Origin: Leuconostoc lactis
Lineage (GTDB): Bacteria; Bacillota; Bacilli; Lactobacillales; Lactobacillaceae
Assembly: GCF_007954625.1 (NCBI RefSeq)
Contig: NZ_CP042420.1
Span: 62,001-126,000 of the forward strand
Direction: 5' to 3'
Length of the DNA: 64,000 nt
Made by a program: the position numbers and the translations under genes
Part shown: positions 9,343 to 19,558 of the stretch, in pieces
How the letters are laid out: each line of letters opens with the position of its first letter
Position numbering within the stretch: position 1 is the first letter of the stretch
Notes under the pieces: generated by a model
The model's input: the letters and a program-made list of their open reading frames with translations, nothing else
The model's database searches: none
What the model was told of the DNA's origin: nothing

Positions 9343-10422
9343 TTACAATTCATCAGACAACTTAATCAGATGCTTTTCGCCAAACGCATGGGTTAGCGTG
9401 GCAAAATAGTCACGATTACTGATAGTCGCCTTACTCTGCTGGTTGGGGTCGCCAATAAGCAAGACCCGCGTGTGACGTACCGCAAAGTAACGTCTTAAAC
9501 TATTCACATGTCTAATGGATAACTTCTGTGCATCGGTGATGATGACGATATCATATGGTTGTAAACGTTGACGTTTGAGCTTCTTGAAGAACTGCCGTTC
9601 AGGTAAAATGTGCCAGCCATACTGCCGTCGCAGCGTCGCTTGTGCCGACTTCAGCGCGCCAATATGAACGAGTAAGACTTGCCCCTGCTCACGTAGAATT
9701 TTCACCGTATCATAAATCATCAACGTCTGCCCAACACTGGTGGCTGCTTTCACGGCATAAATACCAGGCGTTGGCGTAGCTAATAGTGCTGCTTGTAATT
9801 GTTGCTGCGGCTGCATTAATAAATACTGCCCTTTAAGAAATCGCGCCAGTTGCGTGAAAGGCGAAACTAAATAATCCGCCACTCGTAATACGTCGTCCAA
9901 ATCAGCTACTGCAACACTTTTAAACCCCATGACCGCCTGATAAAACACCGATGTCTGCCAACGCTCATCTTGTAAGTCAATCACGTCCAGCGTGTCTTGG
10001 TCGGTCAGATGATAAATCCGATCCAAGTCTGAATTATACGTGAACAAATCAACGTGCTGGCTGGCTTGTGTTAAGTAATAACGATTATTTCGTAATTGTT
10101 TATGGATTTTTTCAATGCTGTAATGCACATCACTCTTGAGTTCAATGTTGATGATATGACCTTCAGTATTAATGAGCAACATATCAAACTCTTTACTAAT
10201 CGGCGGGACAGCATAATCCACATACACCGCTTGCCACGCGGGTAGCGCAACCGGAAAATGCGCGACTAAACGCGTGATTCCCATTAATTCCTGCTCACGA
10301 ATCGTGGTGTGTTCCAGCTTTTCCAAATATTCTGACGCCTGTGCTTGTTGGTAAGAAGCACTTAATTGGGTTAAATTGATTGCTTGCTGTTTGACCATCC
10401 TGTCCCTTTTCCACTTTGTCAT
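9343..10422 (-). CDS. PD-(D/E)XK-like nuclease fused to degenerate P-loop domain
   Basis: No exact family name is certain. Residues about 75-100 (EFDMLLINTEGHIINIELKSD) show the D...ExK pattern of restriction-like nucleases, as in NERD-type domains. From about residue 215 the protein resembles DUF2075-type P-loop helicases: a Walker A position reading KAATSVGQT without the GK[ST] core, a Walker B-like YDIVIITDAQ and a motif III-like LLIGDPNQ. At 359 aa it also ends soon after motif III, so the helicase half is short and probably does not hydrolyse ATP. A second start at 10398 (MVKQQAINL) has a better AAAGGG site. It stands alone between araR and a terminator. A nucleic-acid or defence role is possible but unproven. 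Confidence 0.6.
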   Translation of the reverse strand: MTKWKRDRMVKQQAINLTQLSASYQQAQASEYLEKLEHTTIREQELMGITRLVAHFPVALPAWQAVYVDYAVPPISKEFDMLLINTEGHIINIELKSDVHYSIEKIHKQLRNNRYYLTQASQHVDLFTYNSDLDRIYHLTDQDTLDVIDLQDERWQTSVFYQAVMGFKSVAVADLDDVLRVADYLVSPFTQLARFLKGQYLLMQPQQQLQAALLATPTPGIYAVKAATSVGQTLMIYDTVKILREQGQVLLVHIGALKSAQATLRRQYGWHILPERQFFKKLKRQRLQPYDIVIITDAQKLSIRHVNSLRRYFAVRHTRVLLIGDPNQQSKATISNRDYFATLTHAFGEKHLIKLSDEL

Positions 10423-10457
10423 ACGATTACTCTCAGTATACCAAAGTTACAGCGCAT

Positions 10458-10497
10458 AAAAAAATACTTGGCTGTCGTCAGACAACCAAGTATTTTT
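10458..10497 (-). terminator. Terminator of the AT3 acyltransferase gene
   Basis: Stem AAATACTTGG(T)TGTC with its complement and a short loop, with a long T-run on the minus strand. The stem begins at the acyltransferase stop codon. An almost identical hairpin lies at 11774-11809. Confidence 0.9.
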
Positions 10498-11608
10498 AGG
10501 GTTCGAGTTGATAACCCGTTACTTTAATTAGGTTTTTAAACCATCGCGTGACATAACGTGTAGCCAACATTTCAAGTCCTAATAACACCTGTGCTGGTCG
10601 CATCAAAATGTACCTCAATAGCTTATCAATCAGAATCGCGCTAATCACAATCACGGCCATCACGAAGAACGAATAACCGATGAAGGCTGGTGTGCCCATA
10701 GCATCCGCAAAGTCGCGCACATGGAAAATGTTCTGCCACAGTGTATTGTGAAATGGTTCGTAGTCTTGAATTAAATAAATCGCGACTGCAGAACTACCCA
10801 TCCAGTTAATCAGACGATTACCACGCGGCTGACGTTGAATCGTCTGACTGAAAATATAAGCCGCTACAATGAATGCCAGTGGCGAACTACCCGTCACAAA
10901 ATACCTAGTTGCGTCGGCAATGGCTTGACTCTCTGGTCGGTTATTCCCCACCAAATCACTCAACCCAATTGACAACACCGCAATCACAACCGTGACACCT
11001 AGTAAGACCTTAAGTAACGTGGACAATCGCTTTGACACCCCATACATGCGCAGGTATAACCCAAAGAAGAATACTGGTAATAAATCCGTTAATTGACTCC
11101 CCCAGCCCTTTAAAAACGTCGGTAATACCATAAAGATTAACACACCGAGCGCAATGAAACTCACCGCTTGGGCGCGCCGTAAGTGGCTGAGAAACTGGGA
11201 TAAATAATCCGAAAAAATATACAAAATGGAATAAATTGTAATGAACCAATACATACTCCGGATCGTTGGAAACACCGAACGCCACATCAGGTCAGTATTA
11301 AATTGCAACTGTCCACAAACCAGTAAAATAATAAATAATCCGAGCGCGTAAAACCGCACCGTATTGGTTAATTGCCAAACCTTCTTAAACGTTGGTCTGG
11401 GATTAATGGCAAAATAGCCAGTGATCAGAATGAACAAATCCACCCCAATCTTCCCAAATAATTCTAAAAACTGCAGCCACACCGTATTCGGGTGCACTGT
11501 ATGAACATCACCACCAATAAAGTAGCCCCAAATGGCAAAATGGTGCGCCGTAATAAATACCATTGCAACCAAGCGCAATAGCTCAATATTTGAATTTCTC
11601 TTAACCAT
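10496..11608 (-). CDS. Membrane acyltransferase, AT3 family
   Basis: Integral membrane O-acyltransferase (acyltransferase 3 family) that typically moves acetyl groups onto cell-envelope sugars. At 370 aa it shows about ten hydrophobic segments. The N-terminal NIELLRLVAMVFITAHHF carries the conserved R/E..R and HH motifs of the family, and FGKIGVDLFILITGYF the second block. It is separated from the exopolysaccharide operon by that operon's terminator, so a role in acetylating the polymer or another envelope glycan is inferred from proximity only. I use the ATG at 11608; a TTG precedes it directly. The ribosome-binding site is weak. Confidence 0.8.
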   Translation of the reverse strand: MVKRNSNIELLRLVAMVFITAHHFAIWGYFIGGDVHTVHPNTVWLQFLELFGKIGVDLFILITGYFAINPRPTFKKVWQLTNTVRFYALGLFIILLVCGQLQFNTDLMWRSVFPTIRSMYWFITIYSILYIFSDYLSQFLSHLRRAQAVSFIALGVLIFMVLPTFLKGWGSQLTDLLPVFFFGLYLRMYGVSKRLSTLLKVLLGVTVVIAVLSIGLSDLVGNNRPESQAIADATRYFVTGSSPLAFIVAAYIFSQTIQRQPRGNRLINWMGSSAVAIYLIQDYEPFHNTLWQNIFHVRDFADAMGTPAFIGYSFFVMAVIVISAILIDKLLRYILMRPAQVLLGLEMLATRYVTRWFKNLIKVTGYQLEP

Positions 11609-11653
11609 CAACTCAATCCCAACGCTCTCATCAAGTTTTACACTATTATTTTT

Positions 11654-11681
11654 ATTATACGTGATTGTGCGTGGATTGTCT
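11654..11681 (-). promoter_or_regulatory. Promoter of the AT3 acyltransferase gene
   Basis: -10 TATAAT with a poor -35 AGACAA 16 bases upstream, placed about 40 bp before the start codon. It indicates expression separate from the exopolysaccharide operon. Confidence 0.5.
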
Positions 11682-11773
11682 TAATAGATTAAGGAATATT
11701 AAGCGATTATTAGTCATTTTCGCCTACTTAAATTTAACGTCACTACTTCCCAACACATCAAGTTACCCCATAT

Positions 11774-11809
11774 AAAAAATACTTGGCTGTCATGAGACAA
11801 CCAAGTATT
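11774..11809 (-). terminator. Terminator of the exopolysaccharide/rhamnose operon
   Basis: Stem AATACTTGG(T)TGTC with its complement, loop TCATGA-like, then TTTTTT on the minus strand. It follows rfbD directly and is a near copy of the hairpin at 10458-10497. Confidence 0.9.
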
Positions 11810-11820
11810 GTAAAGAAAAT

Positions 11821-12669
11821 TTAGTCCTTATCTTGTAGACTTGCCAAAAATTGGGCCAAGGCTTCACGCCAATTCAAAATATCAAATCCCGTAACCTTGG
11901 CTTTGTCCAAACTCATCACCGAATGCTTAGGACGATAGGCCTTTTGAGGAAATTCTGCACTCGTTACTGGTGTTACCTCGACATCAGTTGTCTTGAGAAT
12001 TTTCCGCGCAAAATCAAACCAAGTCGCGGTATCATCATTTGATAAATGATACGTCCCAAATGTCGCATTCACCGTGATCAAATGTAACATAAACTCCGCT
12101 AATGTCCGCGTCCAAGTTGGCCGACCTAATTGATCATTCACTACACTCAACTTCGGGTACGTTTGAGCCAAACGTTGCATCGTGTAGACAAAATTATTCC
12201 CAAATTCACCAAACACCCAACTCGTTCGTACGATATAGGCATCGGCGCCACTTTCAATCACGCCTAGTTCACCTGCTAATTTAGCTCGACCATAAGCATT
12301 TTGCGGATTTACCGGATCAGTTTCACGATAATCCGTTAGGCTTTTACCATCAAACACATAATCGGTTGACACAGCCACCAATTTGGCTTGCACCAGCTTC
12401 GCTGCATCGGCGACGTTTTTTGTCCCATTAGCATTGACTTGCCAATTGGTGTCACGGCCCTCATCTTCGGCTAGATCAACTTTGGTATAGGCAGCGGCAT
12501 GGAAGACCACATCTGGCTGGACTGTTTCAAACGTGGCAAAGACGGCTGCACGATCGGTAATATCGAGTTCTTGTGATGACAACGCGACAAAATCTAGTTC
12601 ACGTTCCGTTAATAGTTTTTGTAGTTCTTGCCCCAGTTGCCCATTGGCACCGGTAATTAAAAATTTCAT
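11821..12669 (-). CDS. rfbD: dTDP-4-dehydrorhamnose reductase
   Basis: Last step of dTDP-L-rhamnose synthesis, the NAD(P)H-dependent reduction of dTDP-4-keto-L-rhamnose. It is an extended short-chain dehydrogenase of 282 aa. GANGQLGQEL (residues 7-16) binds the cofactor, STDYVFDGK marks the catalytic serine region, and YGRAKLAGE contains the YxxxK pair. It is the distal gene of rfbA-rfbC-rfbB-rfbD, 12 bp after rfbB, and ends at a strong terminator. The rhamnose genes close a long exopolysaccharide operon. Confidence 0.96.
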   Translation of the reverse strand: MKFLITGANGQLGQELQKLLTERELDFVALSSQELDITDRAAVFATFETVQPDVVFHAAAYTKVDLAEDEGRDTNWQVNANGTKNVADAAKLVQAKLVAVSTDYVFDGKSLTDYRETDPVNPQNAYGRAKLAGELGVIESGADAYIVRTSWVFGEFGNNFVYTMQRLAQTYPKLSVVNDQLGRPTWTRTLAEFMLHLITVNATFGTYHLSNDDTATWFDFARKILKTTDVEVTPVTSAEFPQKAYRPKHSVMSLDKAKVTGFDILNWREALAQFLASLQDKD

Positions 12670-12681
12670 CCGAACACTCTC

Positions 12682-13731
<1,050 letters not shown>

Positions 13732-14325
13732 TTATAATTGTTCAGGTTGCAAAGCCACTACGTCTTTGAGTAACGGGTGGTTTTTATCAGCTTCACTCAC
13801 TTCAGCGTGAGCAACATCGGCCCATTCAATACCTAGGGTTGGGTCGGCATAGTTGACAAAGGCATACTTTGGCTTTAATTCTAAGGCCCAGTAATCGTTG
13901 ACCAAATATGAATAAGACACGGTTTCACTCAAAACTTGGAAACCATTGGCCACCCCACGTGGCACAAAGATGCCCTTGCTGGCATCGATGACCGTTTGGT
14001 ACACATGCCCAAATGAATCGCCGGCACGCAAATCAACCCAAGCACCTAAGACCTTACCGTTATCCGCCACTGAGATGTACTTATCCCAAGGTTCGGCGTG
14101 CAAACCACGCAAAACGCCCTGGCGTGAGAAAGACACATTGTTTTGTAACTTGCCCTCGGCAAAAAAAGATGCTGGAAAGCCTAATGGTACCATCTTTTCT
14201 TTTTGGAAGTTTTCTTTGAACCAACCACGGTTATCACCGTGAACCGGAATATCAAATTCAAGCATGCCGGGAATTTCTGCCACTTGGCGGGCTGCTAACG
14301 GCTTTTCAAAAAAATCAGCTGTCAT
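13732..14325 (-). CDS. rfbC: dTDP-4-dehydrorhamnose 3,5-epimerase
   Basis: Third enzyme of the dTDP-L-rhamnose pathway, a cupin-fold epimerase that inverts C3 and C5. At 197 aa it has normal length. GVLRGLHAEPWDKYISV carries the conserved histidine and substrate contacts, and FVPRGVANGFQVLSE and YLVNDYW follow as in the family. In this branch the gene order is rfbA-rfbC-rfbB-rfbD. It starts 10 bp after rfbA, with AAGGAGACAAC before the ATG. Confidence 0.95.
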   Translation of the reverse strand: MTADFFEKPLAARQVAEIPGMLEFDIPVHGDNRGWFKENFQKEKMVPLGFPASFFAEGKLQNNVSFSRQGVLRGLHAEPWDKYISVADNGKVLGAWVDLRAGDSFGHVYQTVIDASKGIFVPRGVANGFQVLSETVSYSYLVNDYWALELKPKYAFVNYADPTLGIEWADVAHAEVSEADKNHPLLKDVVALQPEQL

Positions 14326-14335
14326 GTTGTCTCCT

Positions 14336-15220
14336 TTACTTTAAACGGGCTTGTTCATCAGCTACCAAACGTAACAAGTACTGACCGTAATCGTTTTTCT
14401 TGAGTGGTTGCGCTAAAGCTTCAAGTTGATCAAGACCAATATAGCCCATTCGGTAGGCAATTTCCTCGAGTGATGCCACTTTAAGGTTTTGTTGCTTTTG
14501 GATTGTGGCAATAAAGGATGACGCTTCAAGCAAAGATTCATGCGTCCCTGTATCTAGCCAAGCATAACCACGGCCCATGACTTGAACATCCAAATCACCA
14601 CGGTCAAGGTAGGCTTGGTTAATATCAGAAATTTCAATTTCCCCTCGCGCTGAAGGTTGCACATTGGCGGCAATTTCGACGACATCATTATCATAAAAAT
14701 ACAGACCAGTCACGGCATAGTTTGACTTGGGATGTTCCGGCTTTTCTACAATGGATAAAGCCTTACCGTCATCATCAAATTCCACCACGCCAAAACGTTC
14801 AGGATCATGAACTTGGTAACCAAAGACGGTTGCCCCAGTGGTTTTTTGTGCCGCCACTTGAAGTTTTTCCGCCAAGCCAGCGCCGTAGAAAATGTTATCG
14901 CCTAAGACCAACGCCACCGTGTCATCACCAATAAAATCAGCGCCGACAATAAAGGCGTCTGCCAACCCACGGGGTTCTTCTTGAATGGCATATTCAATGT
15001 TCAAGCCTAAGTCATGACCATCGCCAAACAATGCTTCAAATTGGCCGACATATTCTGGGGTTGAGATCAACAAAATCTCTTTAATACCCGCCAACATCAA
15101 GACTGACAAAGGGTAATAAATCATTGGCTTGTCATAAATCGGCACCAATTGCTTACTGGTCGCTTTGGTAATGGGATATAGTCGTGTGCCGGAACCGCCG
15201 GCGAGGATAATACCTTTCAT
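14336..15220 (-). CDS. rfbA: Glucose-1-phosphate thymidylyltransferase
   Basis: Joins glucose 1-phosphate and dTTP to dTDP-glucose, the first rhamnose step. The nucleotidyltransferase fold has the signature [11 protein letters not shown] at residues 8-18, [16 protein letters not shown], and [13 protein letters not shown]. At 294 aa it has normal length. AAGGAGACACAACC precedes the ATG. Base composition rises again here relative to the glycosyltransferase block just upstream. Glucose 1-phosphate may come from the phosphoglucomutase at 62-63.7 kb. Confidence 0.96.
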   Translation of the reverse strand: MKGIILAGGSGTRLYPITKATSKQLVPIYDKPMIYYPLSVLMLAGIKEILLISTPEYVGQFEALFGDGHDLGLNIEYAIQEEPRGLADAFIVGADFIGDDTVALVLGDNIFYGAGLAEKLQVAAQKTTGATVFGYQVHDPERFGVVEFDDDGKALSIVEKPEHPKSNYAVTGLYFYDNDVVEIAANVQPSARGEIEISDINQAYLDRGDLDVQVMGRGYAWLDTGTHESLLEASSFIATIQKQQNLKVASLEEIAYRMGYIGLDQLEALAQPLKKNDYGQYLLRLVADEQARLK

Positions 15221-15268
15221 GGTTGTGTCTCCTTTTTTATACTACAATAAAAACAATCACAATATTTT

Positions 15269-16288
15269 TTACTTTGTATGCGCTTTTACTTTTCTAATCA
15301 ACATAAGGATTCGTAGCACTATATAGTCCGAAAATAAATTTTGTTTTCGAGTAAGAGAAATTCTTCTTTTCCGAAAAGTTTCGAATTCACTGGCCATTTT
15401 CCTTAAATCATCATTTGAGATACTAGTATCACTGGGCAAAAAAACATTTGGAAATATATCAAAATCTGTCATTGAACTAATTAATTTTGGATTTACACCC
15501 ATGTTTCTCTTTTGTAAGTGTACATACATAATCTCATTTTGTACCTTATTGTTGTCAATAGCAAACATCTTATTATCTTTAACAGAAATATATGAAATCT
15601 CTTCTTCAATATCTATCGCTCTATCTGCCTTTAAAAAATTAGATTTAAATCCAGCATAATTAAAATCTAGGTCCGCCCTTGGAATATCATTTTTTATGTT
15701 TAATCCGACTCTTTCCATGAATGTTGATATGCCCTTACCCCATCTCCATCCGTATTCGTTATATGCAGCAACTTGATTAAATTTCTTTATATATTTAAAT
15801 GGAATTAAATCACTGCAAGTATTTTGTCGAACGTCACGCCATAGATTGTTCATCTCAGGAGAATTTTTAAAAAAAGAAAAATGTCCATTACCCAAGATAC
15901 GATCCACACCGACCAAATTATTATCTGAAAGAAAGTTATCAACATTTCCTAGAATAACGTCCGTATCTATAGTCCCCCACCATTCATAATTTCCGGTCGT
16001 TATTACATCAGAAAAGACTTCACCATAAAGTGGAAAATAGTCCTTAACTTTATATCCTTGCTCTAACTGTACATTATCCCCCACCACATCTTGAATCATT
16101 AATTTTAATTGATCAAGAGTCTTATTTAAAATATGTATGTTAGGTGAATCTAAATCATAACCATCAAAACCATCATCAGTAACCAATAGTAAATCCACTC
16201 CTGGATTTTGTTTGATACGTTCTACCCACAACTGGAAATAGTTGGGAAATTGACCATAATATGGCATGATTAGTAATTTATTTGACAT
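15269..16288 (-). CDS. DUF6625-type glycosyltransferase-like protein
   Basis: A 339-aa soluble protein at the end of the glycosyltransferase block. The pattern LIMPYYGQFPNYFQLW, then GYKVKDYFPLYGEVF and YEWWGTIDTDVILGN (a DxD-type metal motif) matches the DUF6625 group found in capsule and exopolysaccharide loci, which appear to be GT-A-fold glycosyltransferases. Substrate unknown. Its codons are AT-rich like those of its operon neighbours and unlike the rfb genes 48 bp downstream. A 102-bp gap separates it from the upstream GT2 gene, with no clear promoter or terminator. Confidence 0.65.
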   Translation of the reverse strand: MSNKLLIMPYYGQFPNYFQLWVERIKQNPGVDLLLVTDDGFDGYDLDSPNIHILNKTLDQLKLMIQDVVGDNVQLEQGYKVKDYFPLYGEVFSDVITTGNYEWWGTIDTDVILGNVDNFLSDNNLVGVDRILGNGHFSFFKNSPEMNNLWRDVRQNTCSDLIPFKYIKKFNQVAAYNEYGWRWGKGISTFMERVGLNIKNDIPRADLDFNYAGFKSNFLKADRAIDIEEEISYISVKDNKMFAIDNNKVQNEIMYVHLQKRNMGVNPKLISSMTDFDIFPNVFLPSDTSISNDDLRKMASEFETFRKRRISLTRKQNLFSDYIVLRILMLIRKVKAHTK

Positions 16289-16390
16289 CCATAATCTCCA
16301 ATTTTTTGTTAGTCTGGCAACTACATGAATAATATAATTACGACAGATAATTTTTTGTACAATCTAAAACATAAAAAATACTGATATACA

Positions 16391-17248
16391 TCATCTATAA
16401 TGTTCTCTAACCATTTTTCCAAGTAATGGTGCTTTTAAAATAAACTTTGAAAACACCATAGTGACTGGAAATTGTGAACTAACAAGTTTAAATAATTTCG
16501 ATTTTTGCGAACTATCAATAAGAAGAAATTTTAACTCCTCTTTTATTAAATCTAACAAATTAATTTCCTTCTCATACATATTTTTTTCTTTTAGAACGGC
16601 AAAAATAACAATTCGGGTACCAATCATGTCTTTCCTATTCACGATCATAGTGTTGTTTCCATCTATAAATTTATGTACACCTATAAAATTTGAGTTAAAA
16701 AATACTCTATGATTGAGTAAATTATCAATCCAAAAAATATGATCCTCATTGTACTCCAAATCTTCAATAAACAAACTAATATCTCTATTTCTGAACATTA
16801 CTGCGCCAATTTCAAATACATTTCTATCAACCAGAATATTAGATGTAGTCGTTTTATCGTACTGAATTGAGATACGGTTGCTCTTGTCATCAACTATTAA
16901 TGTCTCATCCGTATAGGCATCATATTCTTCATTCTCAATCAAAAAATTTTTAGCCATTTCTATATGATTTGGGAGCATCATATCATCTGCATCCAAAAAA
17001 TTAATGAAATCTCCTTTAGCTGATTGCAATCCCTTATTCCGTGCTCTACTTCTTCCCGGATCCGATGTGATTATTTTGACTCTACAGTCGCCTTCATAAC
17101 CCAAAACAATGTTTTTGCTATTATCTGTAGAACCATTTAAAACTATAATAAGCTCATCATCATCTGCAATATTATTAAGAACAGATTCTATAGCCCTCTT
17201 TACAGTGTCTTGATTATTATGAACCGGTAGAATAACAGATACTGTCAT
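16391..17248 (-). CDS. Glycosyltransferase family 2
   Basis: GT-A glycosyltransferase, 285 aa. The N-terminus VSVILPVHNNQDTVKRAIES is the nucleotide-sugar-binding strand, GRSRARNKGLQSAKG and NFLDADDM give the family blocks, the last with the DxD metal motif. It probably adds one sugar of the repeat unit on the cytoplasmic face of the membrane; donor and acceptor cannot be told. It starts 9 bp after the preceding GT2 gene. Confidence 0.85.
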   Translation of the reverse strand: MTVSVILPVHNNQDTVKRAIESVLNNIADDDELIIVLNGSTDNSKNIVLGYEGDCRVKIITSDPGRSRARNKGLQSAKGDFINFLDADDMMLPNHIEMAKNFLIENEEYDAYTDETLIVDDKSNRISIQYDKTTTSNILVDRNVFEIGAVMFRNRDISLFIEDLEYNEDHIFWIDNLLNHRVFFNSNFIGVHKFIDGNNTMIVNRKDMIGTRIVIFAVLKEKNMYEKEINLLDLIKEELKFLLIDSSQKSKLFKLVSSQFPVTMVFSKFILKAPLLGKMVREHYR

Positions 17249-17257
17249 ATTTCCCCC

Positions 17258-18214
17258 TCAAATCCTTCTGGCCAAAAGTAAAATTCTTAATATGATATCC
17301 TGCGTAACTGACCCTGTAGATAGTTGACTTGAAAAAAACAGACCCATTCTTTCCCTGGTGGATTTATTAGACTTTACTAGTCTGTCTAATAATAGCCGTT
17401 GTTCTTTTAGAATAAAAATTTCTGGTACATTATTCAGCACATATTCAGCGTTTGCAGAATTAACAAAACTCCAATGATTTAGACGCTCTTTAATATTCAA
17501 AAATACTCGAATTAGCGCATGTATTTTTCCTTCTGATTCATTGGTACCCTTTATACCTGACACATTATTTTCATGTTGGCGGTATTCGATCAACTCCTCA
17601 TTGACATAAATAACTGTTCCAGTTGTTACTGCAACCATCATAATCCAATCATCATGACCAAAACCAGAAATGTCATCAATATTTGAATTTAAAACTACTG
17701 TTAGAAGGCTCCTATTTAGTAAAAAAGACATTCCATAAAAAGCCCGATATCTACTACTAATTATGCTTTCAGCTGGTGGTTGCTTTTCATATAATTTTCC
17801 TATAGCTTGAGTTCCGCTAGTCACTGTTCCATTGCTAAATGATAGTTTTGGCATATTAACATCAGATACTTGTACTTGGGAACGAATCATTATTTCTAAT
17901 TTATTCTTTTTCCAAACATCATCTTGATCTGAAAATGCTACATATTCATATTGTTCAAGTTGAGATAACTTCATCAGCTCAAAAAAACTTCTTGCATATC
18001 CTAAGTTTTCTCCCCTGACAATAGTAATTTGATCTGAAAACACTGATTTCATCTTATCTAATAATTTCAATGTACCATCACTTGAGCCATCATCTCGAAT
18101 AAACAAGTGTACATCAACATTATCTTGTTCTAGAATACTTACTATTTGGTTTTCTACAAATTTTTCGCCATTATACGTTGACATCAAAACAGCAACTGAA
18201 TTTTCTTTAATCAT
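17258..18214 (-). CDS. Glycosyltransferase family 2, rhamnosyltransferase-like
   Basis: GT2 enzyme of 318 aa with VAVLMSTYNGEKFVENQI, RDDGSSDGT and the metal motif FSDQDDVWK, the combination common in rhamnosyl- and related transferases of Gram-positive capsules. With rfbACBD in the same operon, rhamnose is a reasonable donor but is inferred. A C-terminal hydrophobic stretch may touch the membrane. 63 bp separate it from the polymerase gene. Confidence 0.82.
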   Translation of the reverse strand: MIKENSVAVLMSTYNGEKFVENQIVSILEQDNVDVHLFIRDDGSSDGTLKLLDKMKSVFSDQITIVRGENLGYARSFFELMKLSQLEQYEYVAFSDQDDVWKKNKLEIMIRSQVQVSDVNMPKLSFSNGTVTSGTQAIGKLYEKQPPAESIISSRYRAFYGMSFLLNRSLLTVVLNSNIDDISGFGHDDWIMMVAVTTGTVIYVNEELIEYRQHENNVSGIKGTNESEGKIHALIRVFLNIKERLNHWSFVNSANAEYVLNNVPEIFILKEQRLLLDRLVKSNKSTRERMGLFFSSQLSTGSVTQDIILRILLLARRI

Positions 18215-18277
18215 TTTTTCCCTACTTAAATATAGACAACCCTATCTTGGGTAATATTCAATTAACCACATTGTGTA

Positions 18278-19558
18278 TTAATTTGAATAAAACTTATAAG
18301 CACTTTTTTTAATTACTGCGGTCTGTGAAAAGTCACAAAGTGCCAAGGTTAGAATAAATGGGAAAATTCTCCCCATATCTAGTGGCGAAAGAGAAATTAA
18401 TGACATTGATAGGTACACTAAAACAATTAAAATAATTCTTTTATTGATCCCCGAAGCAAGCATGCTCAATAATTTCAAAAAAATCATTGTAAAAAATACT
18501 AAACTTGAAATACCTAAAATGCCTGCCGTTCCCACTATTCCAACATCTTGAGAAGTCATTAAACCACCACCCGGATCAAAGCCTACACTTCCCTTTAGTA
18601 ACCATTTATATTGATCGATATCCGGAAATCCAATTCCAAACCAGTTATTATAAAAAATATGATTGTAAAAATAATCATATGAATAAGTTCGCATGATATA
18701 ACTTGCTGCTCTAGCACCAGTTGTATTTGTAAAATTTAGACTCGTTACCAATTTATTAAATAAAAATATAAGGATAACCAACATAAACGGTGTAAAAATA
18801 TATACTACAGATCTAAATTTTGATGAATACAACTGAAGTATTCCCGAAATAGAGAGTGCTACAATTACAATCATCAAATACATTCGTCCTTGACTAAAGA
18901 ATATATCAAACGTCAATATTAATATGATGGTTAAATAATCAATTTTTCGCCATGGTTCATGAAATAAAAAGGGTTTGAGACTTATTAATACTGCAACAAA
19001 AGTTATGATTTCAGTCCCTTCCGTAAGTCTTTGTAAAATTGTCAAATTTTGAATCGCCACTGGAGTATAAAACAAAACTATATGATACGTTAATTTAAAA
19101 ATTATTCCTTGAATATTTTGCAGTATTAGGTAAACAAACGCCATTTTAACTAGTAGCATATAAAACCATCTTACATTTTTTCTATCACTAAAAAAATAAG
19201 AAAATGGAAAGTACCCAATCACTAAATAATAAGAGTAATTTTTTAAAATGGTGTCAATTATGCCTTGATTATATATCCGAGCTGATGACCATGCAATCAA
19301 AGGAATTATTATTAAAAAAAGGATAATTGGAACTGAAAAATTCATTTTTACATTTTCTGTTCCCTTCTTTGAAAGAAACAAGATTACTAACATTAGTAAA
19401 AATATAAAGAATTGAATTCTTTTAGAATACTCTGAGTTAGCATTTATAAGCCAATCATTAATTTTAGGAATTAAATCAAAAAAATAGAATTGTAAAATTA
19501 ACAATATAGTAATTAATATCTTATATAGTCTATTAACTTCAATCATCGTATTTAACAT
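18278..19558 (-). CDS. wzy: Wzy-type polysaccharide polymerase
   Basis: Polytopic membrane protein of 426 aa with about eleven hydrophobic segments and a large extracytoplasmic loop around residues 300-350 (GIGFPDIDQYKWLLKG). This topology, low sequence conservation and the position beside a flippase point to the repeat-unit polymerase of a Wzx/Wzy pathway, which joins undecaprenyl-linked repeat units outside the membrane. An O-antigen ligase is the main alternative. Its start overlaps the end of wzx by 20 bp; an internal ATG four codons later would still overlap. Confidence 0.75.
   Translation of the reverse strand: MLNTMIEVNRLYKILITILLILQFYFFDLIPKINDWLINANSEYSKRIQFFIFLLMLVILFLSKKGTENVKMNFSVPIILFLIIIPLIAWSSARIYNQGIIDTILKNYSYYLVIGYFPFSYFFSDRKNVRWFYMLLVKMAFVYLILQNIQGIIFKLTYHIVLFYTPVAIQNLTILQRLTEGTEIITFVAVLISLKPFLFHEPWRKIDYLTIILILTFDIFFSQGRMYLMIVIVALSISGILQLYSSKFRSVVYIFTPFMLVILIFLFNKLVTSLNFTNTTGARAASYIMRTYSYDYFYNHIFYNNWFGIGFPDIDQYKWLLKGSVGFDPGGGLMTSQDVGIVGTAGILGISSLVFFTMIFLKLLSMLASGINKRIILIVLVYLSMSLISLSPLDMGRIFPFILTLALCDFSQTAVIKKSAYKFYSN

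Noticed and set aside
15201..15270. Separate promoter for rfbACBD
   Set aside because: AT-rich sequence gives only poorly spaced -35/-10 pairs; read-through from the exopolysaccharide operon is simpler.
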